Below, one piece after another: positions 32,392 through 44,262 of a stretch of DNA of 64,000 nucleotides; position 1 is the stretch's first letter; every line of letters begins with the position of its first letter. Source of the stretch: Dolomedes plantarius (Eukaryota > Arthropoda > Arachnida > Araneae > Dolomedidae); contig OU015496.1 of assembly GCA_907164885.2 (NCBI GenBank), positions 106,473,322-106,537,321 on the forward strand, given 5' to 3'. The notes under the pieces were generated by a model. The model searched no databases and had not been told where the DNA came from. It saw only the letters and a list, made by a program, of their open reading frames with translations. A program made the translations under genes and the position numbers.

Positions 32392-32973
32392 TACCGTAGG
32401 TTGGTACTACTTGGACCCTAAAGGTGTTACTTGGACCCAAACCGAAAAAGTGTTTTAAATTACACCTAGGTCTCTTGTCAATAAAATATACAGGTATAAT
32501 TCACAATCTATCCAACAGATAGGAGCATTAGCTAGGTCCTGAGGCACTTTACACCGTTCCCGCTCTTCCCACCTTTTTTTTGTTTAGGTTCTGTTGCTTT
32601 GTGATAAAAGCACGAATTTTTGTGACCATAAAACTTCCACCTTCACTTCTTTACACACTGAAGTCCCAGATTAGTTAAGGATAAATTTACATTTCAAATT
32701 CAGTCATTAAGAACATAACAATAGTTTTATATGGATAGAAAATCAATTAACGCAGTAAAAATTATAAGTATTAACTAGTGTGCTGATAAACTAAAAATGG
32801 GGTTACTTGGACCCAAGCAAGAAAGTGTGTCCAATTAACCCCTTGTCACAATTTTGATTAGACATTCTCAAATTTCACTATAAAAGTAATTAATATCATT
32901 ACTTCATGTCGGTTTCGTTTTATTAAATGGTTAAACTGGTTCATGTGCATTTATTCGCAGATGTGATACAAAA

Positions 32974-33387
32974 AATGCTCCGAAATTACAAGAGGTCTCA
33001 TGGGAGCAGAGAGTATGCGGATTTTACAGTTGAAAAATTAGAGGAACGTTTAATGCTGTGAGGTCAGGAGAAATGTCTCAGAGAGATGCCTCAACCCACT
33101 TTAAAATTAGTAGGTCCACTATGAAAAGGAGATTGAAGAGTGGTTTATTGAACGAACTTGGACATCCAATCATATTTACTAGTGAAGAAGAGTTGGCCTG
33201 TGCCAGTCATTTAGACAAAATTTGTGATTTTGGATTTCTCGTAGACGAAATGGAATTTCGATTTATTTTCAAGTCTTACTTTGCAATGCATGGAAGATCA
33301 ATGAAATGTTTTCGAAATAACCTCCCGGGGCGTGACTGGGTAAAATTAGTTTTGAAGACGCATTCACTGTTAACAATCAGATTTTGA
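32974..33387 (+). pseudogene. Pogo-type transposase DNA-binding fragment
   Basis: An ATG at 32974 opens MLRNYKRSHGSREYADFTVE. One base is lost near 33050, and the frame then continues (from 33058) with RSGEMSQRDASTHFKISRST, a psq/CENP-B-type helix-turn-helix, and GHPIIFTSEEE and LPGRDWVKLVLKTH, typical of Tigger and related transposases. It ends at 33385-33387. The DDE catalytic domain that should follow is missing, so this element must have relied on a partner's enzyme. The preceding ATG is chosen because the family begins with a short basic segment. Confidence 0.82.
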
Positions 33388-33581
33388 AACAAAATGGGGT
33401 TTGTTTTTTGTTTTAATGTAAAATAAATTTTTCATACATAAGCCTCTATTTTTATTTCAAGTCCTAGGTGATACTAAATACCACTACCTATTTGAATTGT
33501 ATATTTCATGTAAAATGTAGGTTAGGTCAAGGTAACCCCAATCAGGGGGTTACTTGAACCCAAATTTCAATAATTTATTAA

Positions 33582-33598
33582 ATATATATATATATATA
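33582..33598. repeat. Short (TA)n tract
   Basis: TA units inside the pogo-like element. Confidence 0.8.
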
Positions 33599-33758
33599 AT
33601 TAAAATTTTGGTTTGAAAAAGACCTAAAATCCTGGGAAATCTTAAAATAAGTTGTTCAAATCAGGTTATCAGCATAAACATGTTTTTTAGGCTATCTTTG
33701 GGTAAGAAATGTACAAAAATGTTCACTTTTTGGGTCCAAGTAACCCCAATCTACGGTA

Positions 33759-33887
33759 CTTTATTTTCTCCAAGGAAAAAGCTATGGTGTCATATTCTTC
33801 TTTCATTTTCGTTGAGTGAGGAATTGGTATTGAACCATAATTGTTCCCAATGTGTAGAAGGACACATCTCAAACTTCGCTTTGAGCT
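33759..33887 (-). pseudogene. Middle segment of the decayed uncharacterised gene
   Basis: The minus strand reads SSKRSLRCVLLHIGNNYG, then SIPIPHSTKMKEEYDTIAFS and LEKIK, with no stop. Upstream it is cut by the BEL/Pao LTR at 33888 and downstream by the pogo-like element. It joins in frame to 40090-40203 on one side and to 32391 on the other once the insertions are ignored. The uninterrupted frame here shows the gene was not badly decayed when it was hit. Confidence 0.82.
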
Positions 33888-34159
33888 TGTGGTATTTCTA
33901 CTGTCCGATCCAGGGGTTGTAAATGAAGCAGCACAGTCTACACAAAATCACATTTATTTTCTATGCTACGGACATCACCAAAAGCGGACAATAGATCTTA
34001 ATCTTATATTCTGGGATTCGAAAAGTGGAGCTCAATAGCTCATACCAGTCTCCCTTATCGCTTATTCGATTCTCTCTGCTCTACCAAAGCAAAAGTACTT
34101 ACATAGGGAGAGGGTGCGTTGCAGCGCCATCTGGAGAACATAAATTTGAAGTTGCAACA
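33888..34159 (-). repeat. 3' LTR of the BEL/Pao element
   Basis: On the minus strand it begins TGTTGCAACTTC and ends GAAATACCACA. Differences from the 5' LTR include changes in ATCACCAAAA, CATACCAGTC and CGCTTATTCG. Confidence 0.96.
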
Positions 34160-34173
34160 CCCTCCCCCCCATG
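34160..34173 (-). promoter_or_regulatory. Polypurine tract
   Basis: On the minus strand GGGGGGGGAGGG directly precedes the 3' LTR start TGTTGC. This is the expected primer for plus-strand synthesis. Confidence 0.85.
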
Positions 34174-34451
34174 AACTGCAAGGTTCATCAATACAAAATG
34201 CAACTAAAAACAGATAAACAAATCAATTACATATACATTAATAATAATTCAAAATTCTAGATAATCAATTATACCTATACATTAATAACATTCAATTCAA
34301 AATTATACATATTCAATTATATTTATACATTAATAGCATTCAATTCAAAATTATAGATACTCAATTATATTCAAAGAGTTTCAATTATATTTAAAGTTCA
34401 ATGTTCAAAAAAGTTTGTAAAGTTCAAATCAGTTCGTTTCTCTATCAATTG
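34174..34451 (-). other. 3' untranslated region of the BEL/Pao element with degenerate repeats
   Basis: Between the stop of pol and the polypurine tract lie about four degenerate copies of a 60-bp unit containing CATTCAATTCAAAATTATA (34250-34380). No coding signal. Confidence 0.75.
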
Positions 34452-37400
34452 TCAGTCTGAGAGTTCTAGAGGGAACAAAAGTTGTGTAGGTCTCTTCACA
34501 ACACCAGAATCTAACTTCACGCAACATGATCTTACCTTACCGTCTCTTCCGGGGAATACTTCTATGATCCTCCCCATTCTCCACATATTTCTAGATGACT
34601 TGGGATCTCCAAGTAGCACCACGTCATCAACTTTGAAACCTCGAACTGTTGTCGTTGATGCAGTGCAATTAGCTGATTTCAGATTCAACAAATATTCTTT
34701 CCGCCACCTTTCCCAGTAGTGATCTAATAACCTTTGTCGATAGTTGTAACGTTTGGTTAAATCTTTCCTATTTAAGTTGTCACGTTCTTCACTGAGTTTC
34801 ACTGGTGGCAATGATGTTAAACGTTTTCCGACGAGGAAATGTGCTGGAGTCAATGGTGAAGGTTCATGAGGATCACTGTATACAAAGGTAATGGGTCTGG
34901 AATTAATTATAGATTCAACTTCCGTTAATACGGTCTCTAACTCTTCTGTTGATAATGATGATTTTCCTAGGGTTTTTCGTAGGACTGTTTTCACTGACCT
35001 TACTAGCCTTTCCCACAATCCACCCCACCAAGGGCTTCTCTCGACTATAAATTTCCAATGTATGCCTGCCTTGCCAAAAAAATCACTAACTTCTGGGGAG
35101 CTAATATTCGTCCATATTTCCTTTAAATCGGCATTCGATCTTTTGAAAGTCTTTGCGTTGTCTGAGTAAATCGTCGAACATAATCCACGTCGTGCAATGA
35201 ACCTACGTAAGGCAAGCAAAAATGTTTCAGTGCTTAAATTCGAGACTAATTCCAGATGGATCGCGCGGGTCACTGCACATGTACATAGTAAAATATAGTG
35301 TTTCGCGTCATTTTCTCTGGTGAACAAGGGACCTGCAAAGTCAATACCCGTTACATCAAATGGAGGGGTCTTCTGGACACGATCAGCTGGTAGTGGTGCT
35401 GTTACTTGTATGCCAGGCCTTATTTTATATCGTTTACATATCAAGCACTTATTTAACGTAGATTTAACAGACTGTCTCCCTCTCAGTATCCAAAATTTGT
35501 TTCGTACTTCCACTAAAGTGTCAGATACTCCTGAATGTAATATTTTATTATGGGCATCCAAAATTAAGAGTTCGGCGTATTTCGTTCTTCCTGGAATTAT
35601 ACAAGGATGTCTTTCTTTAACCTCAAACTGTGAGAATTGTAATCTTCCTTTTACGCAAATTAATCCGTTGTCATCTAGTTGAGGGTCGAATCCAATTAGT
35701 TTCGAGTGTTTGCTAATTGGCTGATTATTTAGCAATTGATTCATCTCTTCTTCAAAATATTTACATTGAACTATTTTGACCCAATAGATTTCGATTTCGG
35801 ATAATTCAGAAACTTTTAGTGGTCCTTTAATCTTTTCATTATTTTTCTTTGAATTGTGTATAAATCGCTTTATCCAAGAAGTCACTCGATAAACTCTTGA
35901 GAGTTTGCTATACTTCTCTATGTCCAAAACAGGTTCTTGCACAGGCATGATGTTACAAGCAAATTGATGACAAGTTTCCTTTTTAACTTTCCTCTCTGAT
36001 TGTAGTTCTTCTTGTTTAATTTCATTTGACACATATGGAGGCCATAGTTCATCAGGTAATGTCAACCACTGTGCACCCTTCCACCACTTCTCGTTATTCA
36101 ATAGCTGACGAATTGATTCTCCTCTTGTGAGTACATCTGCTGGATTCATCTTCCCGCTACAGAATTTCCAATTCTGTGGTTCAGTATGCGTCTTTATCTC
36201 AGTGACTCTATTCGCAACAAAGGGTTTCCATTCCCTCGCTGTTCCCTTTATCCAATGGAGAGTTATTGATGAATCAGTCCAAAGAAATGTGTTGTGATGT
36301 TTAATCTTGAAGATATTTCCAAGGTATTCCGCAATTCTAGCTGCAATGACGGCTGCCATGAGTTCTAATCTTGGCAGTGTGAGTCGTTTCAAGGGCGCGA
36401 CTCTTGTCTTTGACATCACAAAGCTTGTACTAAAATTTCTTCCTTCTCTGTATCTCAAATATGCTACAGCGCCATACGCTCTTGGGCTGGCATCGCAGAA
36501 TATGTGCAATTGCATATCTTCAACTTTCAATGAGGGGTCGTCGGGAAAATACTTCCTGCCAATAGCAAATTCTTTCATATCCTCAATTTCTGAATGCCAG
36601 TTTGTCCATTTTTCTTGTAAATCGCTCGGGAGTTCCTCATCCCATTTTATGCCCTTTTCCCACATTTCTTGAAGTAGGCATTTTATTCTGATGACGTATG
36701 GAGATAGAAATCCTGCTGGGTCAAATATTCTGGCCACTGTTCGTAATACAAAGCGTTTGGTGTTTTTAACATTCTGCAGTGACTCAATAAGGGGTTTAAT
36801 GTCTAACTGTAAGATATCTGATTGTGTGTTCCACCTCATTCCCAGCACCTTAGTGTGGTTTTCCGACATTTCTTCTTCCATATTGTCGTTATCAGACCAG
36901 CGTTGGCTTAAATGTTTGGAATTAGTTTTCCATTTTCTAAGTTTCATCCCAGCGTCATCAAATATTTTTACTGCATTGGTCGATAAGCGATAGGCCTCTT
37001 CGACATCGTTTGTCCCATAAAACAAGTCGTCCACATATAAATAGTTATTTAACATGTCAACCGTTTCTTTGAATTCCGATTCATATTTCCTTAGATGGTA
37101 CTTAATAGTTGCAGCTAACAGAAATGGACTTGAGCTGACTCCAAATGGAACTCGATTAAATCTTAAAGTCTTGACGTTTTCAGCGTTAGCCAAATTTTCC
37201 TCATTCCAAATAAAACGCAAATAATTCCTATCTTCGGGGCGACTGAAATTTGTAAGAACGCCTTCTCGATATCAGAACTGAAGGCGATTTGGTATTCTCT
37301 AAATTTTAAAATTACAGTCAATATATTAGGATTCAAATTTGGACCAGGATCCAAGCAGTTATTAAGTGATTCCTGATTTTTCTCTTTCGAAGATGCGTCG

Positions 37401-39714
37401 TACACGATTCTGACCTTAGTAGTGGTTTTGTCTTTTTTAATGACCGCAGTGTGGGGCATATAATACACGTTTTTTAAATTCAGTTCACTCTTAGGACATT
37501 CTTCAATAATACCATCTTTAATCTGCTTTGACATAATCGCTTTATAGTTTTCAAATAGCCATTTGTTACCCTTAAATCTGTTTGTTAAATTAATAAATCG
37601 TAGCTTCGCAAGTTCAAAATTATCATGTGGTTCGTTCCCATTTGAATTCCACAGTAATTTTACTTCGTATCTACCCTTTTCATATTTAATATTATCTTCA
37701 AAGGTTCGTAACGCTTCACTGGAGGTATCTAAATTTTCATTCTCACTTATTACTAACGCTTCCAATTCCCAGAATTGGCGAATCTCGTCGGGTTCTTGCG
37801 CTGCTATAAACAATGATGACACACCCCCAGATGTCTGGGGTGTATGAACTCTTCCCTGCACCGAACATCCGAAAACAGTTTCCACGCCGACGAGGTGTTT
37901 GTTTATTTTTTCTATTCTCCCCGTCGCGACACTAAAGTAGAAATCGGCCCCTATTAGAACATCTATCTGACGTTGATCTTCGCCCCCCTCAAAGCAGGCA
38001 AGAGGGAAATTCTTTAGATCCATCTGACGACGAATGTTTATGTCTGGGATAGCAATGGGTGCGCAGCAAATATTCTCTATTACGAGAGCTTCAGTTTCTA
38101 CACTTTTAGATGGGCACATGTAATTTTGCATCTTTAATTGTACTACACTATGTGATTGTGTCAGCGGTTTCGTAGATCCAAAGGGAAATATGCTTAATGT
38201 TTCCTCTCTGATTACCGGAAGTTTTAATTCTCTTACTATGTTTTTATTAACAAAACTTCTCTGACTTCCGGAATCCATCAAAATGCGAGATAATCTTGAG
38301 TGAGATTTACCTTTAATCAATACGTCACATGTTAACAATAATATATTGCTTCTTAAATTGGAATCCGCGCTTTGATTTTGAAACATAGTTACATTAGTTT
38401 CGGGTTCTGATTTTTCTGAGGCATCACAAATTGATTTGTTATGTTTCCTATTGCACAACGAACATGGTTTCGTTCTCGAACGACAGTCTTTGGCTAAATG
38501 ATTTCTTTTTAGGCATACGAAACACCTTCCCATTCGTTTTAGAATATTTTTTCTTTCAGTTACCGTAAGCTCAGTACAATCATCACTTCTGTGATTTGTT
38601 TCCTTTCCACAAAATACACAGCCATCTCTCGATAGTACATTTAGTGCTGTAGTTGTAGGTGGTCTAAAAGGCTTTGGCTTATATCGGTCGTGTAAGTAAT
38701 TTTTATGCTTATACTTATCGGCAATATTTTTATTTTCTGAGCAGTCTTTCACATTTATTTCGGAATCTGTTCCCTTGGTTAGATTTTCCGTTCTTTCCCT
38801 ACTTTCGATTTCTTTTTTAAGGAATTTCATTAATTCAGTTATCTTTTCAATTTCTGCTTTATCATAGCATCGGGTAAATTCTAAAGCTAGATCTTTAGGT
38901 ATTACTTTAATGAGGATAGGGAATAGTAAACAAACAAAGGTATCGGTTTTAACTCCAAGACTTTCCAGTCCTCTTATCTGTACTTCACACTCGTCATAGA
39001 GTTTTCTCAAACTCTTCAAATCACTAGATCTTCTTACCGGAGTTAAATTTAATAGGCGGGTCATGTAACAATCTATTATGACCTCTTCCTTTCCAAAACG
39101 GGATTTTAAGATATCTAGTGCCTTCACATAATTCTCGGATGTTAGTGTCAGACCTTGTATTGCCGTTGCGGCATCCAAACCCAAAACAGTTTTTAAATAA
39201 TTAAATTTTTCAACTTGATTTAGATTTGGGTTATCATGAATAGCAGATTCAAACTGCGCCCAAAAGGCTGGCCAAACGCAGATATCTCCGTTAAATTTTT
39301 CTATATTTAGCCGTGGTAATTTGATATTTGATTTTGGATTAACTTCTGAATTACTGGCACTCGGGCTATTACTGGTATTTATGCCACTACTGGTAGCATT
39401 TGAAATTAACAGTTCTTGGTTTAGGTTATATAAACATTTATTGCCGCGTACTTTAGAGCTTATAATTTTATTTGTATACTCCTCGCAACTTTCGATTTCT
39501 GTTTCCATGTCGTCAAGTTCAGTAACTTGTTCTATCTCATTATTTAATGCGTTTAATGAGCTCTCTTTATCCGTTAACTGGCGAGCAATTCTTCTATTTC
39601 TAGAGCATTAATTTCTGCTTTAGATTTAAATAATTCTGCTCCGATTTTGTTGATTATTTTAGTCGCTGATGATCGCAGAACAGTTCTTTTCTTTTTTAAT
39701 TTTTCTATATCCAT
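34452..39714 (-). pseudogene. BEL/Pao gag-pol polyprotein, two single-base frameshifts
   Basis: Gag, protease, reverse transcriptase/RNase H and integrase for copying the element through RNA. The ATG at 39714 opens MDIEKLKKKRTVLRSSATK. One base appears lost near 39575-39595. The next open part (to 37163) holds the Gag DUF1759-like region (residues about 62-240), three Cys-rich knuckles (CVFCGK, CFVCLK, CSLCNR; about 297-361), the protease DSG (about 412) and the first RT motif (VRIVYDASS). A second single-base loss falls in a G run at 37236-37239. The last part holds YVDD (RT active site), RNase H motifs (FCDASPRAYGAV, WTDSSITLHW), the integrase HHCC region, D-D-E core (GIDFAGPLF, YSDNAKTF, GLWERLVRS) and a DUF5641-like C-terminus. 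Few lesions plus similar LTRs imply recent insertion. Confidence 0.95.
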
Positions 39715-39789
39715 ATCGAATTATCAGATTTATGGATTTATCAATTAAAAAAAAATCAGTTTATTCACTCACCTTCTGATCTAAAGGTA

Positions 39790-39812
39790 TGATCCCGTGG
39801 GTTCTGCATCAA
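39790..39812 (-). promoter_or_regulatory. Candidate primer-binding site region
   Basis: Just inside the 5' LTR the minus strand reads TTTTGATGCAGAACCCACGG. TGATGCAGAACC resembles a tRNA 3'-end complement but has TGA in place of the usual TGG, so the exact site is uncertain. Confidence 0.4.
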
Positions 39813-39817
39813 AAGGA

Positions 39818-40089
39818 TGTGGTATTTCTACTGTCTGATCCAGGGGTTGTAAATGAAGCAGCACAGTCTACACAAAATCACATTTATTTTCTATGCTACG
39901 GACATCACAAAAAGCGGACAATAGATCTTAATCTTATATTCTGGGATTCGAAAAGTGGAGCTCAATAGCTCATCCCAGTCTCCCTTATCGCTTACTCGAT
40001 TCTCTCTGCTCTACCAAAACAAAAGTACTTACATAGGGAGAGGGTGCGTTGCAGCGCCATCTGGAGAACATAAATTTGAAGTTGCAACA
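39818..40089 (-). repeat. 5' LTR of the BEL/Pao element
   Basis: The 272-bp partner of 33888-34159. Transcription would start within it and run leftward. Both LTRs have AATAAATG-like sequence on the minus strand, near the expected polyadenylation region. Confidence 0.95.
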
Positions 40090-40203
40090 GAGCTGTCAAT
40101 AAATAGGCGCCAATCATCTGGAAAACATTTAGAAAGACCCATTTTTTCCAGGAGTCCAGTTTCCCAGGAGAACAAATTACCCGTACTTGAATGTATTAAA
40201 TAG
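40090..40203 (-). pseudogene. Upstream segment of the decayed uncharacterised gene
   Basis: Minus-strand reading FSWETGLLEKMGLSKCFPDD, then WRLFIDS, joins SKRSLRCVLL at 33887 when the BEL/Pao element is taken out. The DDWRLFIDSSKRSL run is the segment by which I recognise the family. The segment meets the outer Tigger-like end about 30 bp further upstream, so the gene's N-terminal half is missing from this window. Confidence 0.8.
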
Positions 40204-40504
40204 AAAAAAATATTGATAGATAAGTGGATGTACAGTAAAACCTCATTATACCGGCTCTCGTTGGTCCGGATGTATGGATAATCTTGATCAGATTTGTAGA
40301 CATTTTCATTTAATGTTCACATTGGATAATAATTTTTCACTATGATAGCAAGAACGTCACTACAAGTGCGTCAAATATTCACTTTTCAGTTTGATTCAAA
40401 GTACAATTCCTGCATAGATTGTACAATAAATTATGGTAATAAAATGCTTTTTGTTGAGTTTAAGAAAACCTTCACCCGACTTACCAATTCCCCAAGTAAC
40501 ACAA

Positions 40505-40830
40505 AACCGTTGGCAAGTCGTTGGCCAACCACTTTCGGGCATGGTTGGCCAACGGTGGTTTTTGGCCGTTGGCGCGAGGTTGGCCCAACGGTTGGCGTTC
40601 AGTTGGCCCAACGGTTGGCATTCAGTTGGCCCAACGGTTGGCATTCAGTTGGCCCAACCACTGGATTTACAGGATTTGGCCGTTGGCGTTCTGTTGGCCC
40701 AACGGTTGGATTTGTAGGGAAACGGTTGGCGTTCTGTTGGCCCAACGGCTGGATTTAAATGATTTGGCCGTTGGCCCGAGGTTGGTCAACAGTAGGCATT
40801 CAGTTGGCCCAACAGTCAACTTTGTAGGTA
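40505..40830. repeat. Left palindrome array (GTTGGCCCAACGGTTGGC)
   Basis: Three close copies of a 23-bp unit (GGC[AG]TTCAGTTGGCCCAACGGTT) at about 40595-40660 are followed by irregular, longer-spaced copies. GTTGGCC and its inverse occur more than a dozen times. Open frames here are by-products of the repeat. Confidence 0.93.
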
Positions 40831-40839
40831 AGCCTACAT

Positions 40840-41275
40840 TAAATTTATTTGGGGCTATTATGCATTTTTCAACCCAGCCAGCAACTCTTTGTTCATCAGG
40901 CCAATGGTCAAACTATCCAAGGGTCAATAGTTTTGACATTTTGCTATTTTTCAGCAGATCGTTTACAAAGAGGATTTCCCCTTTTTAAACAGTCTATTAA
41001 GTTCTAGTATTTAGCCACCAATAATTTATATAAAAATAGTACCTATATTATATATTCAAAAAAGAATTTCGGATATACTATTTTTATATAAATTATTTGT
41101 GGCTAAATACTAGAACTTAATACTGTTTAAAAAAGGAAAATTCTCTTTGTAAACGGTCTGCTGAAAATTAGCAAAATGTTAAACTATTGACCCTAGGATA
41201 GTTTGACAATTGGCCCAATGAACAAAGAGTTGTTGGCTGGGTTGAAAAATGCATAACTCTTTTTCCCCAAAAGTA
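40840..41275. repeat. Foldback palindrome, arms about 190 bp
   Basis: TTATGCATTTTTCAACCCAG at 40858 is matched inverted by CTGGGTTGAAAAATGCATAA ending at 41256. The arms run through TTAAGTTCTAGTATTTAGCC and its inverse to an AT-rich centre near 41050-41060. Arm identity is high by eye. No coding. Confidence 0.92.
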
Positions 41276-41501
41276 GTTTGAAAACTACAAAATTCACTCT
41301 TTTATGAAATCAAAAAGTTTCCATAGTTAAATACTAAAATGTACAAAAAGCAACAATACATTTTAATTTTAATGTTATTTTTAACAGTTTATATTTTGCT
41401 TGACATTGTTTATATAAAGTGTTTTGTTTTAAACACTTTATATCTTTTTAAAGAGAATACATCTTATAGATTATATCCTTAGTGATATTATAAATCTCAT
41501 G

Positions 41502-41881
<380 letters not shown>

Positions 41882-42051
41882 TTATAATATCAATGCTACC
41901 TGTTGTTTTTAATCAGTCACTTTACTACATATATAAATTTTTTTTAAATAAACACCTTTCCATTATAATCAACTGGTGTCAAATTGCACACTCATGCTGA
42001 GTTAATATGACAAATACTTTTTGTAAGATTACCTTTATATAAATATTTTTT

Positions 42052-42081
42052 TCATTATATATATATATATATATATATTTT
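42052..42081. repeat. (TA)n microsatellite
   Basis: A shorter TA tract in the interior of the 5.1-kb element. Confidence 0.9.
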
Positions 42082-43975
42082 ATAAACACTTTATCTTCCA
42101 ATTTGTCTTCAGGTCTGATACAATATATACAACTGAGGTCTGATTTTTTTAAAACTTTCCATAAAACTGTTATATCAATTTTTGGACTTACCTTGTTTAA
42201 TATTTTAAAACAGCATCTTAATAAGGCATGTTATAGTAATTTTAATCAAACACAACTTTTCATCATTTTTTTTTTATTTAACAAAAAATTTAATAAAATT
42301 CAATTTTACATTGTCAAAAATACACAGTTCTTTTATCTCTCCCTCCTTCTCTGTCTTTCGAAAAAAGGAAAAATCCCTTTATTAAGTCTTCAACAAATTT
42401 TTCCGTTATGACTTCTCCCTGGTGAGCCAGTCCGACAGAAGCTGTCAATAGAAAAATAAATTAGTACAGTAAATGAGTCAAAAGAAAAATAGCTATATAT
42501 GCACCAAACAGTCAAACATAAATGCCTGATTAAGTTAGTTTTTTTAATTTTTTAGAAACAAGCTAACTTATTATGAAATCTAACCCTAGCATTTACTTCA
42601 TAATCAAAAATTTCTTCATGTTGCATGAACTTGTCTTAACTATTACTTCAGGTATGTATCAGTAAAGGTTTATTTATTTGCTAAATTATCAAAGCACAAA
42701 ATAAAACAACAATTTCAAATATGCAAACTAAATTAACATCAGAGACAAATTAGACTCTGCACAGATCTTTAATAAATTTAGTGCATATTTATTTACATGA
42801 ATATATCAACTCTCTGAAAACTTACTTAAAATTCAGACATGAAAAATTAAAATATCAAGAGCTATTGGCAGAAATTTCTTTACATTATAGGAACTAATAA
42901 TCTTAAACTGCTTGCATGTATTTAGCAAAGTTTATTTTCATAAATTAACAGAGCAGAAAATTAAAGAATAATTTGAAATATTTGAACCAAATTAAAATTA
43001 GAAAAATAAGACATTGTAGTATATGATAGATAAGATTAATTTCCACATACATTTTACCAATACAACATTGAAAAAATTAAGGTGAAATTTTCCTTCTCTT
43101 AACCACACAGTAAACAATATTTTCTCAGTAAAAGTCAAATTAATTCTGTAGCATCAAAAGCCCAACAGTTTGTAAATATATGTTTGTCAACACAAAGCTT
43201 TTTATTAGCACAATATCTTTAAAAAAAACCAATACTTTAATAATTTTAGACAATATTTATAACTCCACGAATATAAAAAAAATTACAAATGTTTGTACAA
43301 AATATCAACCCTACTAATGCCTTTCTATCTACTGAACATCACAGTATCTATATATTTAAGTTGCTAAGCCAGACCGATTCTTTGGGCTGTCTGGGAGAGA
43401 AAACTACTGCATCAATTTATTTCATTTTGGTCTTAAATAAAATATTTTAATCTATAGATGTGTCAAATATGGTTTTTGTAACCATAATCTCTATTAATTA
43501 GCGATAATTTATAATCTAAAATTGCTTTCTGTACATGCTCAGCGACATGTTTAAATCTGGCTTTAGATACTCACTAAGCACGAGACTGCATAAACTACTG
43601 CATAAAATACTGTATTAATTAGATATAACTAACAATTTAAAACACATTAACATAATGATTTAAAAATACATATTTAATAAAGTGAATCAAATAATACTAG
43701 TAGGAAACAAGGGAAAATAAAAAAGAGTGAGGAATAAGACTTCAGTTTATACAAATAGGCCAAGAATTCAAAGCAAGTTTTTACCTAGATTCAATCATTC
43801 ATAAGATGATAACCACACTTCCAGTTCTTTCATCTATGGTACTAATGAGATCAGGACTGGCAGTCAAATAAAAATTTAAAGAATTTCCAATTCTGCATAC
43901 CAGTTCCTTGAATACATGATCTTATAGACAGCTAAAAATAGAAAAATAAGTCATATACCATGGGATTGTCAAAAT
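42082..43975. other. AT-rich interior of the 5.1-kb element, nothing recognised
   Basis: No protein motif or RNA structure recognised. The open frame at 42103-42411 is low-complexity and probably not real. Confidence 0.6.
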
Positions 43976-43977
43976 AC

Positions 43978-44262
43978 AATCTTTAATATTATGTACAAAC
44001 TTTATAAAATATATTGTTAACAATATTGCTGAAAATGTAAATATTATAATAAGTAGCAGCTAATCAAATGTTAAAGACAAGTGAATTATTTTAATGAGTT
44101 ATCAGCTTACTTCATAAATAGTCTTTAATATTATGTACAAACTTTATTAAGTATATTGTCAAAAATTGCTTAAAATGTAAATATTACAATAACTAGCAGA
44201 TAATCAGATGTTAAAGACAAATGAATTATTTTAATGAGTGATCTGCATACTTCATAAATACT
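43978..44262 (+). repeat. Tandem duplication, unit about 141 bp
   Basis: CTTTAATATTATGTACAAAC occurs at 43980 and 44121. The following 140 bp repeat with scattered changes (ATGTTAAAGACAA, GAATTATTTTAATGAGT, CTTACTTCATAAATA). Confidence 0.9.

Larger units (their letters stand above)
32394..33756 (+). mobile_element. Pogo-like element inserted in the decayed gene
   Basis: Ends read CCGTAGGTTGGTACTACTTG and, inverted, CCGTAGATTGGGGTTACTTG. TA flanks both sides (32392-32393 and 33757-33758). The motif TTACTTGGACCC and variants recurs inside near both ends (32426, 32803, about 33550), possible transposase-binding repeats. Removing the element restores one Tyr codon between the gene's IK and HEYQW. 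It encodes only a DNA-binding fragment, so it is non-autonomous. Confidence 0.92.
33888..40089 (-). mobile_element. Near-complete BEL/Pao LTR retrotransposon
   Basis: Two 272-bp LTRs (33888-34159 and 39818-40089) differ at about five positions by eye. A perfect 5-bp duplication GAGCT flanks the element (33883-33887 and 40090-40094). The LTRs start TG and end CA. The gag-pol gene fills the interior in the usual BEL/Pao order. Two single-base frameshifts break it. The insertion splits the uncharacterised gene between Asp and Ser codons. Confidence 0.97.
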
